Assembly: GCA_035252015.1 (NCBI GenBank)
Contig: DATFDP010000121.1
Location: forward strand, 1-64,000
Direction of reading: 5' to 3'
DNA: 64,000 nt
DNA from: JAICWP01 sp035252015
Lineage (GTDB): Bacteria > Acidobacteriota > Terriglobia > Terriglobales > Acidobacteriaceae
In this document: piece by piece, positions 50,578-59,257 of the stretch
Position numbering within the stretch: the stretch's first letter is position 1
How the letters are laid out: each line of letters begins with the position of its first letter
The notes under the pieces: generated by a model
What the model saw: the letters and a program-made list of their open reading frames with translations, nothing else
Told to the model about the DNA's origin: nothing
The model's database searches: none
Made by a program: the position numbers and the translations under genes

Positions 50578-52377
50578 GTGCGCCGAACGCTCACTTGTCT
50601 GCTGTTGCTCTTACCCTTACAGCTCTCGTATCTTTCCTTCGCCGTTACCGCCGTTCACCCGACGACCACTCTGGCGGCACAAACCGGCAATAACACCAGC
50701 GCGACCAACAGTTTTTCGACCCAGTCCAATGGCAATCTCGGCGCCGGAAACGTCAGCAAGGTAGACGTGCACTCATTGCTTTATTCGGGCGCGAACACCA
50801 AAATTTACGCCCACCTGGTGCCTTGGTTCGGAGGGTCCAATCACATGAATGTGGGTTACTCCTCCATTGACCCGAGCCAAGTGCACCGCCAAGTGGAAGA
50901 TATGATCAGCCGTGGCATTGATGGCGTCATCATTGACTGGTATGGGCCCGGCTCGAATGAGGACGCGGCCACCAAGTTGATCATGGCGGAAGCGGAAAAG
51001 CATGCCAGCTTCAGTTTTGCTGTCATGGTGGACAAGGGCGCGATTCCACGGGCGGGTTGCGGCATTTGCAGCCCGCAGCAGGCGCTCATTAAGGAACTGA
51101 ATTACATCGCCAGCACGTACTACGGTTCGCCGGCTTACCTGCGCTGGAATGGGCGGCCGATGGTCACCAATTTCGACCTCGACCTGCACTACTCCATTGA
51201 TTGGAACGCAGTGCGCAGCGCTGCGGCGGGAAACCCGGCCTTTATCTTCCAGCATGCGGGCGGTTTCACCCACACGCAGACCAGCGGCAGCTATTCCTGG
51301 GTCATTCTGAACAATGATTACGGCATGTCCTACCTATCTAATTTTTACAACGCCGGGCTGGCGCACGCCTCAGAAGATGCTTACGGCGCTGCCTACAAAG
51401 GATTCAACGATAGCCTGGCATCCTGGGGCTCGGGGCGGGTGATGAGCCAGCAGTGCGGGCAGACGTGGCTGCAGACGTTCAGCAAAATTAATAGCATGTA
51501 CAACTCGTCCCGTCAGCTGGATGCTCTGCAGCTGGTTACATGGAATGACTATGAAGAGGGAACCGAGATCGAAAGCGGCATTGATAACTGCGTCAGCATC
51601 TCAGCTACGGTCTCCAGCACAACCCTGAAGTGGTCAGTCAGTGGCGATGAGAACACGCTTGACCACTATATTGTTTTCATTTCGACCGATGGCCAAAATC
51701 TGATGGAGCTGAGCCAGGTTGGAGTCGGCAACCACTCCATCAATTTGGGTTCTTATTCGCTGGCGGCGGGCACCTATAAGCTTTATGTGCAGGCAGTGGG
51801 CAAGCCGGTGTTCCGTAACCACATATCCGGCGCCGTAAAGTACACGGTGGGCGGTTCCAGCACCGCATCATCGGCCGGCATAGCGCTCGGCGCCTCGCCA
51901 TCCACCCTAACCTTGTCTCCCGGACAGAGCGCGAACCTCCAAGTGACAGTGACCGCAACCGCGGGCAGCGTGAATGCCGTTGGCCTGTCCTGCTCCAACC
52001 TGCCCGCTGGTACCAGTTGCGCCTTTGCCCCTGCTTCGGTTAGTCCGGGCACGGGCACGGCAGCCGCAGCCTTGACCATCACCGCAGGACAGCTCACCAC
52101 CGCGGCCAGGCACCCGGAAACGATTTTCGCGCTCTGGTTGAGCCTGCCTGGATTGCCCGCGATCTTTCTGCTTGCTGGCGGCGAACTGCGCAGGCGCGCC
52201 TTGGCGGTCTTGACCACAGCATTGCTGCTCGTTGCCTGCTCCTGCGGGGGCGGGCCCTCGTCCGCTGCCCCGAGCAGTGCCAGCCAGGCTGCGCCCCACG
52301 GCAACTACGCAGTGGTCATCAGCGGTAACTCCTCCTCGGCGCAGAACTCGACTACAGTGTTGCTAAACATCCAATGA
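50578..52377 (+). CDS. Secreted glycoside-hydrolase-like protein A (GH99/GH71-like fold) with Ig-like tail
   Basis: 599 residues with a signal peptide (MRRTLTCLLLLLPLQLSYLS). A TIM-barrel-like domain (about 65-340) has IYAHLVPWFGGSNHMNVGYS, GIDGVIIDWYGPGSNED and LVTWNDYEEGTEIESGIDNC, the pattern of GH71/GH99-type glucanase/mannosidase families. A fibronectin-III-like module follows (350-430), then a bacterial Ig-like repeat (LSPGQSANLQVTVTATAGSV), a hydrophobic segment (LWLSLPGLPAIFLLAGGELR, LAVLTTALLLVACSCGGG) and NSTTVLLNIQ. The sugar substrate is unknown. Paralogous to 52413-53738 across the whole N-terminal region. Confidence 0.75.
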   Translation: MRRTLTCLLLLLPLQLSYLSFAVTAVHPTTTLAAQTGNNTSATNSFSTQSNGNLGAGNVSKVDVHSLLYSGANTKIYAHLVPWFGGSNHMNVGYSSIDPSQVHRQVEDMISRGIDGVIIDWYGPGSNEDAATKLIMAEAEKHASFSFAVMVDKGAIPRAGCGICSPQQALIKELNYIASTYYGSPAYLRWNGRPMVTNFDLDLHYSIDWNAVRSAAAGNPAFIFQHAGGFTHTQTSGSYSWVILNNDYGMSYLSNFYNAGLAHASEDAYGAAYKGFNDSLASWGSGRVMSQQCGQTWLQTFSKINSMYNSSRQLDALQLVTWNDYEEGTEIESGIDNCVSISATVSSTTLKWSVSGDENTLDHYIVFISTDGQNLMELSQVGVGNHSINLGSYSLAAGTYKLYVQAVGKPVFRNHISGAVKYTVGGSSTASSAGIALGASPSTLTLSPGQSANLQVTVTATAGSVNAVGLSCSNLPAGTSCAFAPASVSPGTGTAAAALTITAGQLTTAARHPETIFALWLSLPGLPAIFLLAGGELRRRALAVLTTALLLVACSCGGGPSSAAPSSASQAAPHGNYAVVISGNSSSAQNSTTVLLNIQ

Positions 52378-52412
52378 GCGGGACTTCCTCCTGCGACTTT
52401 TTTTGCGGGCAC

Positions 52413-53738
52413 TCAGAATGTGACGGGTGCCGACAGGTGGTTGATTATGCTGGGCTTGCCGACCGCTTGCACGTAGATTTTGATCCCGCTACCTTTGCCG
52501 ATTTTGGCTGAAGATAGGTCGGCGGTGTGTGTTCCCACCGCCACGTCGGTAATGTGGTTGAAGTTCTGACCGTCGCTACTGCTCCACACGGCATAGTGGT
52601 CAATGGTCTTTTCATCGCCACTAACCTGCCATACCAGCGAACTGCCTGCCGCCTTCGAGGACACGCTCACGCAATTGTCAACGCCGGTTTCGATTTCGGT
52701 GCCCTCTTCGTAGTCGTTCCAGGTGACCAACTGCACCCCGTTCAGACGTGGGTTGCCGCCATAGTATTTGCCTATTTCATCGAGTGTGGCCAGCCATGTC
52801 TGGCCGCAGTTCTGGTTCATGACCCGCTGCGCACCCCAGCCCGACTGGCTATCGTTGAATCCCTTATAGCTGCTTCCGACGACGGCATCTTTGCCGTGCT
52901 CCAGGCCAGCGGCGTAGAAGGAATCCAGATAAGACTGGCCCCAGTCATTGGCGTCGGCGGTATTGATGTTGACCCAGCTAAAGCCGCCGTTGGTCTGCGG
53001 CGCCTCGAAGCCTACGGTATTACGGAAAATGAACACAGGACTGCCCTGCACCTTAGCCCGCACCTTGTTCCAGTCAACCGAAAACTGCTCCAGGCCGAAA
53101 AAGAATATAGCGGGATGGCCGCTAATCCTGATGTAGGCGGAGGACTGAGCATAATGGCTGATGGCATAGTTCACGTCATTGACCACCTGTTCAGTCACGT
53201 CACAGCCCGGCTGCTGGGCGCACAACTGGGGCCCGCCTCCGGCATCCTCCATGATAGCGAACTGAAAACCGCCGCGGCTTTGTGCGTCCTGCATCACGGC
53301 GGTGGCAGCGGAGTCTTCATGAGCGTGGCTGGCATCGGTGCCGTACCAGTCAATAATGGCGCCCTGGATGCCCCGGCTCTGCATATCGTCGAGTTGCTTA
53401 TGGACCTGATTTGGGTCGGCAGAGTCGTAACCTACATTCATGTGATTGGACTGGCCAAACCACACCATCAAATGGGCCCAGATCGGGGTGCTGGCGGGGA
53501 TTTTGAGCACGCTGCGGATGGAGACCTTGCTCACATTGCTTGCGCCCGCATTGCCATTTTGCTGTGCCGCAAATGAATCCGCGGCACTGGTGTTATTGGC
53601 TATGGCGATTTGCGGGCTGCTGGGACTGGCCTGCACGGTCGACGCCCCCTGCGGCGACATAGACCCGCCACCGCAAGCTGCCAATCCCATCGCGAGTGCT
53701 GCCGGCAGCAACACGCCGACCTTGTGAACATTCGACAC
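52413..53738 (-). CDS. Glycoside-hydrolase-like lipoprotein B, paralogue of A
   Basis: 441 residues from a GTG with AGGGGGAG upstream. The N-terminus is a lipoprotein signal ending LAACGGG. The body repeats the plan of protein A: IWAHLMVWFGQSNHMNVGYD, GIQGAIIDWYGTDASHAHED, YKGFNDSQSGWGAQRVMNQN and LVTWNDYEEGTEIETGVDNC, then an FN3-like module; it lacks the Ig-like and hydrophobic tail. The two genes converge with only 35 bp between stops. Substrate unknown. Confidence 0.75.
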   Translation of the reverse strand: MSNVHKVGVLLPAALAMGLAACGGGSMSPQGASTVQASPSSPQIAIANNTSAADSFAAQQNGNAGASNVSKVSIRSVLKIPASTPIWAHLMVWFGQSNHMNVGYDSADPNQVHKQLDDMQSRGIQGAIIDWYGTDASHAHEDSAATAVMQDAQSRGGFQFAIMEDAGGGPQLCAQQPGCDVTEQVVNDVNYAISHYAQSSAYIRISGHPAIFFFGLEQFSVDWNKVRAKVQGSPVFIFRNTVGFEAPQTNGGFSWVNINTADANDWGQSYLDSFYAAGLEHGKDAVVGSSYKGFNDSQSGWGAQRVMNQNCGQTWLATLDEIGKYYGGNPRLNGVQLVTWNDYEEGTEIETGVDNCVSVSSKAAGSSLVWQVSGDEKTIDHYAVWSSSDGQNFNHITDVAVGTHTADLSSAKIGKGSGIKIYVQAVGKPSIINHLSAPVTF

Positions 53739-53815
53739 GTCTCCCCCTCTCGGGCTGCTTGTGTTTCGGGGGAAACGAAGGCCCTGCGAACGTTAGGAAT
53801 TGCCCCGGCTTTGCC
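53739..53815 (-). promoter_or_regulatory. Conserved 5' leader of GH-like protein B
   Basis: Contains CAAAGCCGGGGCAA (53813-53800) and the hairpin GTTTC-CCCC-GAAAC (53776-53763), then AGGGGGAG as ribosome binding site. The C5 run of the hairpin can pair with the G5 run of the ribosome binding site, so two exclusive folds are possible. Unlike leader A there is no T-run after the hairpin. The remaining gap up to 54000 has no gene. Confidence 0.5.
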
Positions 53816-54000
53816 TGGCCGGATATGTACTTAGCTTGAAGTAACTCGATGGTAAACATTGGCTGGCAGCTCTGCCGCTCGGCCAAAGACAGCATTTATC
53901 AGCGGTTTTTACCTTAGAGGAATCGGAAGTGGACCTTAGGAACGGTGAACCTCGGAAAGCAGCCCGGCAACGAGATTCCGATGGCCTTGAAAGGGGTTCC

Positions 54001-55251
54001 CTACATCCAGGGGGCCGTGCGTGCTGAAACCGCGCGGGCCAGAGCCGAACGCGTGGAAACCCAGGAGGGTATGCGGCGGAAACGGCGGAGCGGCTCCAGC
54101 GCCCGAGTGCGCTGGTGAAGATCAAAGGCGCGCAGATACTGGCGCACGATCTGAGGCATGGTCATGCGCATAGCGGCGGAGAAATTTTGTTCCGCCATCT
54201 GTTGCTGGCGCTCGGGTGAGTCCAGAAGGTCAATGATTTCACCCGCCAGGCTCTGCATGTTGCCGGTTTCATAGAAGGAAATGGCCAGATCTTCGTTTTC
54301 GGCCATCTCACGAAAATCCGCAATATCGGCGCAAATGATGGGCAGGCCGAAAGCTGCGGCCAGATGTGCGACTCCGCTGGAGCCCGCGGCCGACGAGTAG
54401 GGCATAACCGCAACCGTGGCGGTCTGGAAAAGCTCGGGAATCTTATCTTCCGCTACATAACCGGTAAAAACTATTTGTGGGTTGTGCTGGTACTTCTGAG
54501 CTACTGAGGCCACATAGCCCGGTGTTTTGGGATGGTCCCCACCGGCAATCACCAACTGCGCATTGGGCACCCGCGCAGCCACGAGGGAAAAGACTTCAAG
54601 AATCTGTTCGAGGCGTTTGTAGGTTCCCCACTTACCAAAGGCTAAAACCCGGTGCAAGGGATTGCCCCGGCGACCGAAGTCCGGGTACTCCGGGCGACTG
54701 GAGAGAATCCCGTGCATGCGCACATGAACGTTGGCGCCGCGGTACTTCTCGCGCAAGGTGCGGCGGTACGCAGGCAAAAGTACGGAAATAGAGTTCGACA
54801 TCAGCACCAGCCGCGTCGCCAGATAGCCGGCGGCACGGTAAACGCGGGGGAAGCGCACTCCCGCATCTTTCATGGAGATGTAGTCAATCACCTGGTGCAG
54901 AGTGACGTGCGTGTAATAGCCGTTCAGCCGAGTGAGTGCAGGTATGCAGATGCCGGCGAAGGCGGCTGCCGGACGGTCCCCATAGCTGGAAAATCCCAAA
55001 TTGAACCAAACCACATCGGGTTTGAGTTCGCGGATGTGGGCCAGAACTCGCCTGGCACTGGAAAGCGTGTTGAAACGCCAGCAGCGAATTAGGCTGTAAT
55101 CCTCAAGTTCCGGCTGGGGTGTTTCCAGTTCGTCGGCCAGAATGGTGAGGCTAAGCAGCGGGTTCTGCTGCAGCTCGCGCGCGATGTGGAAACCATATTC
55201 CGCCAGCCCCCGATGGCTGGGCGGGAAAGTTGTGACCAGGCAGATCTTCAT
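54001..55251 (-). CDS. Glycosyltransferase group 1 (GT4-like)
   Basis: 416 residues. A GT-B fold retaining transferase: N-terminal MKICLVTTFPPSHRGLAEYG (glycine-rich start) and C-terminal nucleotide-sugar site with LAFGKWGTYKRLEQILEVF, QLVIAGGDHPKTPG, VFTGYVAEDKIPELFQTATV and SSAAGSSGVAHLAAAFGLPI. It probably extends the repeat unit on the cytoplasmic side. The start codon overlaps the stop of the upstream GT2 gene by one base (TGATG), so translation is coupled. Confidence 0.9.
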   Translation of the reverse strand: MKICLVTTFPPSHRGLAEYGFHIARELQQNPLLSLTILADELETPQPELEDYSLIRCWRFNTLSSARRVLAHIRELKPDVVWFNLGFSSYGDRPAAAFAGICIPALTRLNGYYTHVTLHQVIDYISMKDAGVRFPRVYRAAGYLATRLVLMSNSISVLLPAYRRTLREKYRGANVHVRMHGILSSRPEYPDFGRRGNPLHRVLAFGKWGTYKRLEQILEVFSLVAARVPNAQLVIAGGDHPKTPGYVASVAQKYQHNPQIVFTGYVAEDKIPELFQTATVAVMPYSSAAGSSGVAHLAAAFGLPIICADIADFREMAENEDLAISFYETGNMQSLAGEIIDLLDSPERQQQMAEQNFSAAMRMTMPQIVRQYLRAFDLHQRTRALEPLRRFRRIPSWVSTRSALARAVSARTAPWM

Positions 55252-55976
55252 CAGGAGCCCAACCGAAAAATGGAATCCAGGGACAACCGCCCCAGCAGAG
55301 AAAAATAGTCGAGCGCTACTTTCAGGCTGGCCTTGCTCTTACCCGCGTAGCGCAGGCCGAATAGAAAGGGAATTTCCGCCGCCGAGCGGATCCGTCCTCG
55401 CACCAGGATTTCCAGCAGAATCTTGAACCCTTGCGAGTGCAGGGGGATGCCGGCGATGCAGCTGCGCCGCACCACAAAAAATCCTGACAGTGGATCCTTG
55501 ATGCGGATGTTCCTTTTTTGCAGGGGAATCGTAACCCAAGTGCCGAGCAGGGAAACCAGGCGGCGGGCGGGATTCCAGCCCTTCACCGCGTCATCGGCGA
55601 CATACCGGCTGGCCACGGCGATGTCGTAACCCTGCTGAATGGCCTTTACCAGTTCAGGCAGCAGCTCAGGTGGGTGCTGCAGGTCGGCATCCATGACCGC
55701 CAGCAGCTCCGCATCGGTATTCTGCCAGCCGTAAATAACAGCGCCCGCCAAGCCGCGCTCTCCTCGGCGCACCAGCAACTTGAGCCGCGAATCCTGAGCC
55801 GCAATTTCCTGCACCACTTGCGCTGTTCCGTCGCGACTGTCGTCGTCCACTATAGTGATGTTGTAAGCAATTCCCAGAGGATCAAGGCTGGCCCGCACTC
55901 GCTGCAAGGCGGCGGCAATATTGCCAGCTTCATTCAGGGTAGGAATGACCAGGCCCAGTTTGTCCGACAGCTCCAT
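55251..55976 (-). CDS. Glycosyltransferase family 2 (polyprenol-phosphate sugar transferase-like)
   Basis: 241 residues from the ATG at 55976. GT-A fold with LGLVIPTLNEAGNIAAALQR, ITIVDDDSRDGTAQVV and the DxD region LLAVMDADLQHPPELLPEL; RIKDPLSGFFVVRRSCI is typical of DPM1/polyprenol-phosphate mannose or glucose synthases. No C-terminal membrane helices. A longer frame reaches 56186 but overlaps the upstream gene without similarity. Coupled to the GT4 gene. Confidence 0.9.
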   Translation of the reverse strand: MELSDKLGLVIPTLNEAGNIAAALQRVRASLDPLGIAYNITIVDDDSRDGTAQVVQEIAAQDSRLKLLVRRGERGLAGAVIYGWQNTDAELLAVMDADLQHPPELLPELVKAIQQGYDIAVASRYVADDAVKGWNPARRLVSLLGTWVTIPLQKRNIRIKDPLSGFFVVRRSCIAGIPLHSQGFKILLEILVRGRIRSAAEIPFLFGLRYAGKSKASLKVALDYFSLLGRLSLDSIFRLGS

Positions 55977-56137
55977 AATGCAGTACCCGTGACTCGCTCG
56001 CTTTCCGATACTTAGGATGGAAAAATCGGGAGAGGATGTTGGCTGGAGCTGCTGCAGAAAATTTCTCAACGTTCGTTCATTTTCCCGTAACCAGAGTAGC
56101 TGGATTCTGATTTGTGTATTTCGGAGGCTACGCCCAA

Positions 56138-56860
56138 TTAGTCGGAAAAATTCACGCCCGCGGTGCCGGGGCTCACCTTCTGCCATCCTTCGATTCGTTC
56201 TGCGGCCATCTCGTGAAAGCGCTTAAGGACTTCTTCGCCGGCTTGCTCTATTGGAAGCGGAGGAACTACCACCATACCCATGAGTTTTGCCAATTCAAGA
56301 TAGGTTTGGCGACAACGGCGCGAGAATTCGAGAGGATATTCCGGCTTACGCGCGCAGGCCTCCTCGGCACTAGCATCAATCACGTAACTCAGGTCGGGCC
56401 GGGGAGCCAGGGCGCTGGCAAAGTTCAAAAACCACCGTGCCACACGCATTTGCAGCGGTAGATTGGCCAGCTCGTCGTACAAGTAACGGTCAAAAATAAT
56501 GACAGCTGCGCCAGAGCGATAAGCTTGCGCTACCACACGCCGCAGGTGCAAAGCGTCCAGCAGATAAAGCGTGCTGCGGAGCAGGCTCAGATACCAGCCG
56601 CGGACATTCTTATCGCGCCGCTGCACCGGCTTACCGGGCGCGCCCACGCCTTTTTCACTTCTAAAAACCTTGTGGGTCATACCCTCACGAAATCGCGAGA
56701 AAACCACTACATCATCCCAGAAGGCTAGCTGCATAACCGGGCATCCGCCGGCCGTCAAGACGCCGCGCAAATGCTCGATCTGCGTGCTCTTGCCGGCGCC
56801 ATCAATGCCGGAAAAACTTACGAGCAGCGGTGCGGTGCTCTGCAGAGAGTTGGTTTTCAT
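56138..56860 (-). CDS. Thymidylate-kinase-like protein in glycan cluster
   Basis: 240 residues with a P-loop SFSGIDGAGKSTQIEHLRGV, a DRY/DRF-type motif VIIFDRYLYDELANLP and an Arg-rich LID (RKPEYPLEFSRRCRQTYLEL). It belongs to the thymidylate kinase superfamily but is longer than housekeeping Tmk and lacks its typical TPLG/RTREPGGT segment. TMK-like genes of this kind recur in polysaccharide clusters; the substrate is unknown. It starts 3 nt after the upstream gene's stop. Confidence 0.8.
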   Translation of the reverse strand: MKTNSLQSTAPLLVSFSGIDGAGKSTQIEHLRGVLTAGGCPVMQLAFWDDVVVFSRFREGMTHKVFRSEKGVGAPGKPVQRRDKNVRGWYLSLLRSTLYLLDALHLRRVVAQAYRSGAAVIIFDRYLYDELANLPLQMRVARWFLNFASALAPRPDLSYVIDASAEEACARKPEYPLEFSRRCRQTYLELAKLMGMVVVPPLPIEQAGEEVLKRFHEMAAERIEGWQKVSPGTAGVNFSD

Positions 56861-56863
56861 GAA

Positions 56864-57319
56864 TTATTTTGCGCCCGGCGGACGACTGGGGCTGCTGCGA
56901 GAAAGTGCGTAAACGGTCCCGATGGCAACGGCTCCTCCAGCGATGGCTCCCAGTTTGATCAGAAAAGAGCGCACTTGGTGCTGCTTGGCGGGGGCGATCG
57001 CCATCCCCGCCGGCTTGGAACCGGCTCCGCCCGCGGTGGGACCCGCTTCCGCCGCTCCGGTTCCAGCCGGGGCCTGAGCCGGTTGCGCAGGCGGCTTCTG
57101 CCCCTGGTTCTGGTTTTGCGGAGTGTTGCCGTTCGTTTGTGGTGCCGGCACTGCGCTGGGAGCGTCCGGCAGCCGTGGTTGGCTCTGCGTCGTGGTTTGC
57201 GACGGAGGCGGCGTGGCGGGGCTTTGCGTCTGTGCTGCCATTATTTCCGGCACACCGCACAGGCATAGTGCCAACGCGAGACTCACAATACGCGCGCTAT
57301 GCTTGTGTTCCCATTTCAT
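56864..57319 (-). CDS. Small exported proline/glutamine-rich protein with C-terminal membrane helix
   Basis: 151 residues from the ATG at 57319 (GGAGAG upstream). Signal peptide (RIVSLALALCLCGVPEIMAA), a long Pro/Gln/Thr-rich region with LPDAPSA, and near the end a hydrophobic helix (SFLIKLGAIAGGAVAIGTVY) and a basic tail. No enzyme motif. LPDAPSA-type linkers are common in exported proteins of this kind of genome. Its place in the cluster suggests a structural envelope role (inference). Confidence 0.7.
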   Translation of the reverse strand: MKWEHKHSARIVSLALALCLCGVPEIMAAQTQSPATPPPSQTTTQSQPRLPDAPSAVPAPQTNGNTPQNQNQGQKPPAQPAQAPAGTGAAEAGPTAGGAGSKPAGMAIAPAKQHQVRSFLIKLGAIAGGAVAIGTVYALSRSSPSRPPGAK

Positions 57320-57339
57320 AATCTGCTCTCCAGCCTGTT

Positions 57340-57765
57340 TCAGGCGGCCAGGTTTGAGGGTGCTTCGTCTCCAGAGTCGGCGGCCGAAGCTGCTGCCGTC
57401 ACGCTCCATTCCGCGTATTTCCTCATGGCGTTGGGCAGGAAACCGCTGAAACTGCGCACGGCATCGGATACCGTCTCGTAAACCTCGAATAAACGGTCAG
57501 CACGCGTAAGCTCCAGCACAATGGCCGCCTGCGGCGAGAGAGCCGCCAGCTTAAGGTCTCCGTCGTGCTTCATCACGTCGGACATGCATTCCAGCAGCAT
57601 ATCTACGCCGGCAGCATCGATGCGCCGCACGGCGGAGAAATCGAATACCAACTGGGGGCGGTCGGAGCGCAGCAAAGGTTGCACTTCGCGTTGGAATTCC
57701 CGGGCCTTTTGCAGGTTAATGCGATCCGGCATGCGCTTCACGATGACTGGTCTACTCGTTCCCAT
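57340..57765 (-). CDS. STAS-domain protein (anti-anti-sigma-like), phospho-acceptor Ser replaced
   Basis: 141 residues: MPDRINLQKAREFQREVQPL, PQLVFDFSAVRRIDAAGVDM and LLECMSDVMKHDGDLKLAAL form a STAS domain. In SpoIIAA-like proteins the loop reads D-S-S-G and the second Ser is phosphorylated; here it is D-A-A-G, so phospho-switching by that residue is not possible. The C-terminal ~30 residues are Ala/Ser-rich. It overlaps the upstream gene by 14 nt and is 20 nt from the next one. Confidence 0.82.
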   Translation of the reverse strand: MGTSRPVIVKRMPDRINLQKAREFQREVQPLLRSDRPQLVFDFSAVRRIDAAGVDMLLECMSDVMKHDGDLKLAALSPQAAIVLELTRADRLFEVYETVSDAVRSFSGFLPNAMRKYAEWSVTAAASAADSGDEAPSNLAA

Positions 57766-58948
57766 ATCTCCTCACTACGGCGAAGTCGCCACCAAATTGC
57801 GGCCCTTGATTGGATGCCGAAAGTGGCTCAGATGAGGGCTCCAGGGTTGCAGCTTGTGGCGGCGGCGATGGGATCTCGGCATCGGCTTGAGGCACTGCGG
57901 CAGATTGAGAGCGATGGCCTCGCTGCACAACTCCGCGCACTGCCTGCACCGGCAGATATGCGGCAAGGGAAGCTGCGCTCTTAAGCGTTCGCCAGGCGGC
58001 CGACACGCTCACCGTTCCCAGCAGCCGAGCATCGGCAATTTCCACTTCCGCATCCCGGCGCAGGTGCACAAGTCTTCCAAATCCGGCTACAGCGTGCGAG
58101 GCGTCCAGGCCTGCTCCCACATAGGTGTATGGTAAGACGGTTGTATCCTCCAGCACCGTACCGCAGTCCACCTCCGCATGATGCTCCACCACACTGCAAC
58201 GCGTGACAACGGAGGCGGCCCGCAACTTGGCACGAGTCCCAACAAAAGCTGGCGCCAGCACGCGAGCAGTACGATGGATGCGGGCATGCTCACCAATCCA
58301 TACGCCAGGCTTTATCTCCCGTCCCTGGGGCTGAATCTCGCAGCGCATCAGCAGGGCATCCTGTGCCAGGCGGCGGAGGTCGCGCGTGTTCTCCAGTCGG
58401 TTGACATACCCTGGCACGATGTAAGGCTCGGAAGGAAGCCTCGTCGACCGGAGTCCGTTCCGTATCAGGAACAAGGCATCGGTGCGCCTCGCCGCCTGCA
58501 CTATCGCGGCATCAAGCGGGTTTCTCCCTTGATCGTATATGACGGTAGCATTCTGGCGCCGCTCTGAATGGAAGCGCAACAGAGGATCAAGATCTACTTC
58601 GCCATAAGGGCCCAGGCGCAGCAGCAGGACACTCTCCACTCCCTCACTGGCATAGGCGCAGAACGCCTCTTCGGCGGCACGCCACAGCTCATTGGCCGGC
58701 AAGCACGAAAGCTGGCGATCGTTGGCTTCCTCGCAGGCGCCTTCGCTGCTCAGTGCCGTCACCGCTTCCACACCGGCGCGGTGCAGTCGGTCGACCACAT
58801 GGTGCGCTACCGATTTGCCAAGGAGATCTAGCAGCGCAATTGGTATACCCGCGAACACCTCAGCGGCAACGCCTGAACTGCGATCATTCCGCGCAGTTTC
58901 GCCTTCCTCTGGGCGGGCGCCTACAATAATGATTGCTGCTAAATCCAT
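57752..58948 (-). CDS. Degenerate sugar-nucleotide transferase-like protein with hexapeptide repeats
   Basis: 398 residues from the ATG at 58948 (AGGTG upstream). The N-terminal ~200 residues resemble NDP-sugar pyrophosphorylases (ALLDLLGKSVAHHVVDRLHR, AGVEAVTALSSEG), but the nucleotide-binding G-G-x-G-T-R loop is missing (IIVGARPEEGETAR instead). The middle part (about 230-320) holds left-handed beta-helix hexapeptide repeats (GVWIGEHARIHRTARVLAPA, FVGTRAKLRAASVVTRCSVV). Probably a non-catalytic or altered-function homologue. A proline-rich tail follows. Confidence 0.65.
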   Translation of the reverse strand: MDLAAIIIVGARPEEGETARNDRSSGVAAEVFAGIPIALLDLLGKSVAHHVVDRLHRAGVEAVTALSSEGACEEANDRQLSCLPANELWRAAEEAFCAYASEGVESVLLLRLGPYGEVDLDPLLRFHSERRQNATVIYDQGRNPLDAAIVQAARRTDALFLIRNGLRSTRLPSEPYIVPGYVNRLENTRDLRRLAQDALLMRCEIQPQGREIKPGVWIGEHARIHRTARVLAPAFVGTRAKLRAASVVTRCSVVEHHAEVDCGTVLEDTTVLPYTYVGAGLDASHAVAGFGRLVHLRRDAEVEIADARLLGTVSVSAAWRTLKSAASLAAYLPVQAVRGVVQRGHRSQSAAVPQADAEIPSPPPQAATLEPSSEPLSASNQGPQFGGDFAVVRRYGNE

Positions 58949-59257
58949 TGCGCCCACCTCACCTGCACCCCCACACCTCTGTCCCACACCCTGAATCTCA
59001 GACCCAAAATGCAAAGCTTTGCCACACAACCCACCTGTTACCCCGTTTATGACGAGTGGCACTCTGTAGGATTTCCATCAGCGGTTCGAATCCGAATGCG
59101 GCTCCAAAGTCCCGCCTTAGCGTTAGTTGAGCCGAATTCGAGCAAGCTAACGTTACAGATGCGCTGCTGCTTGTCCCTGTTGTCCTAGGCTCTGGAGTGC
59201 CGGGTAGAACCCCCATCCCTTTGCTTCTCAAGTCCGGTTTGCCTCTCAGGGGACTTG
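58949..59257. other. Gap inside the glycan cluster
   Basis: 309 bp without a supportable gene. It contains a perfect 12-bp palindrome GCAAAGCTTTGC (59011-59022), a tRNA T-loop-like word GGTTCGAATCC (59082-59092) without the rest of a tRNA, and CAAGTCC/GGACTTG arms (59230-59258) next to the flippase stop. It may hold a promoter for the 58948 gene. Confidence 0.4.

Noticed and set aside
59040..59100. GGTTCGAATCC word that looks like a tRNA T-loop
   Set aside because: Only three stem pairs form and there is no cloverleaf around it; perhaps chance or an old tRNA fragment, but not supportable as an RNA gene.
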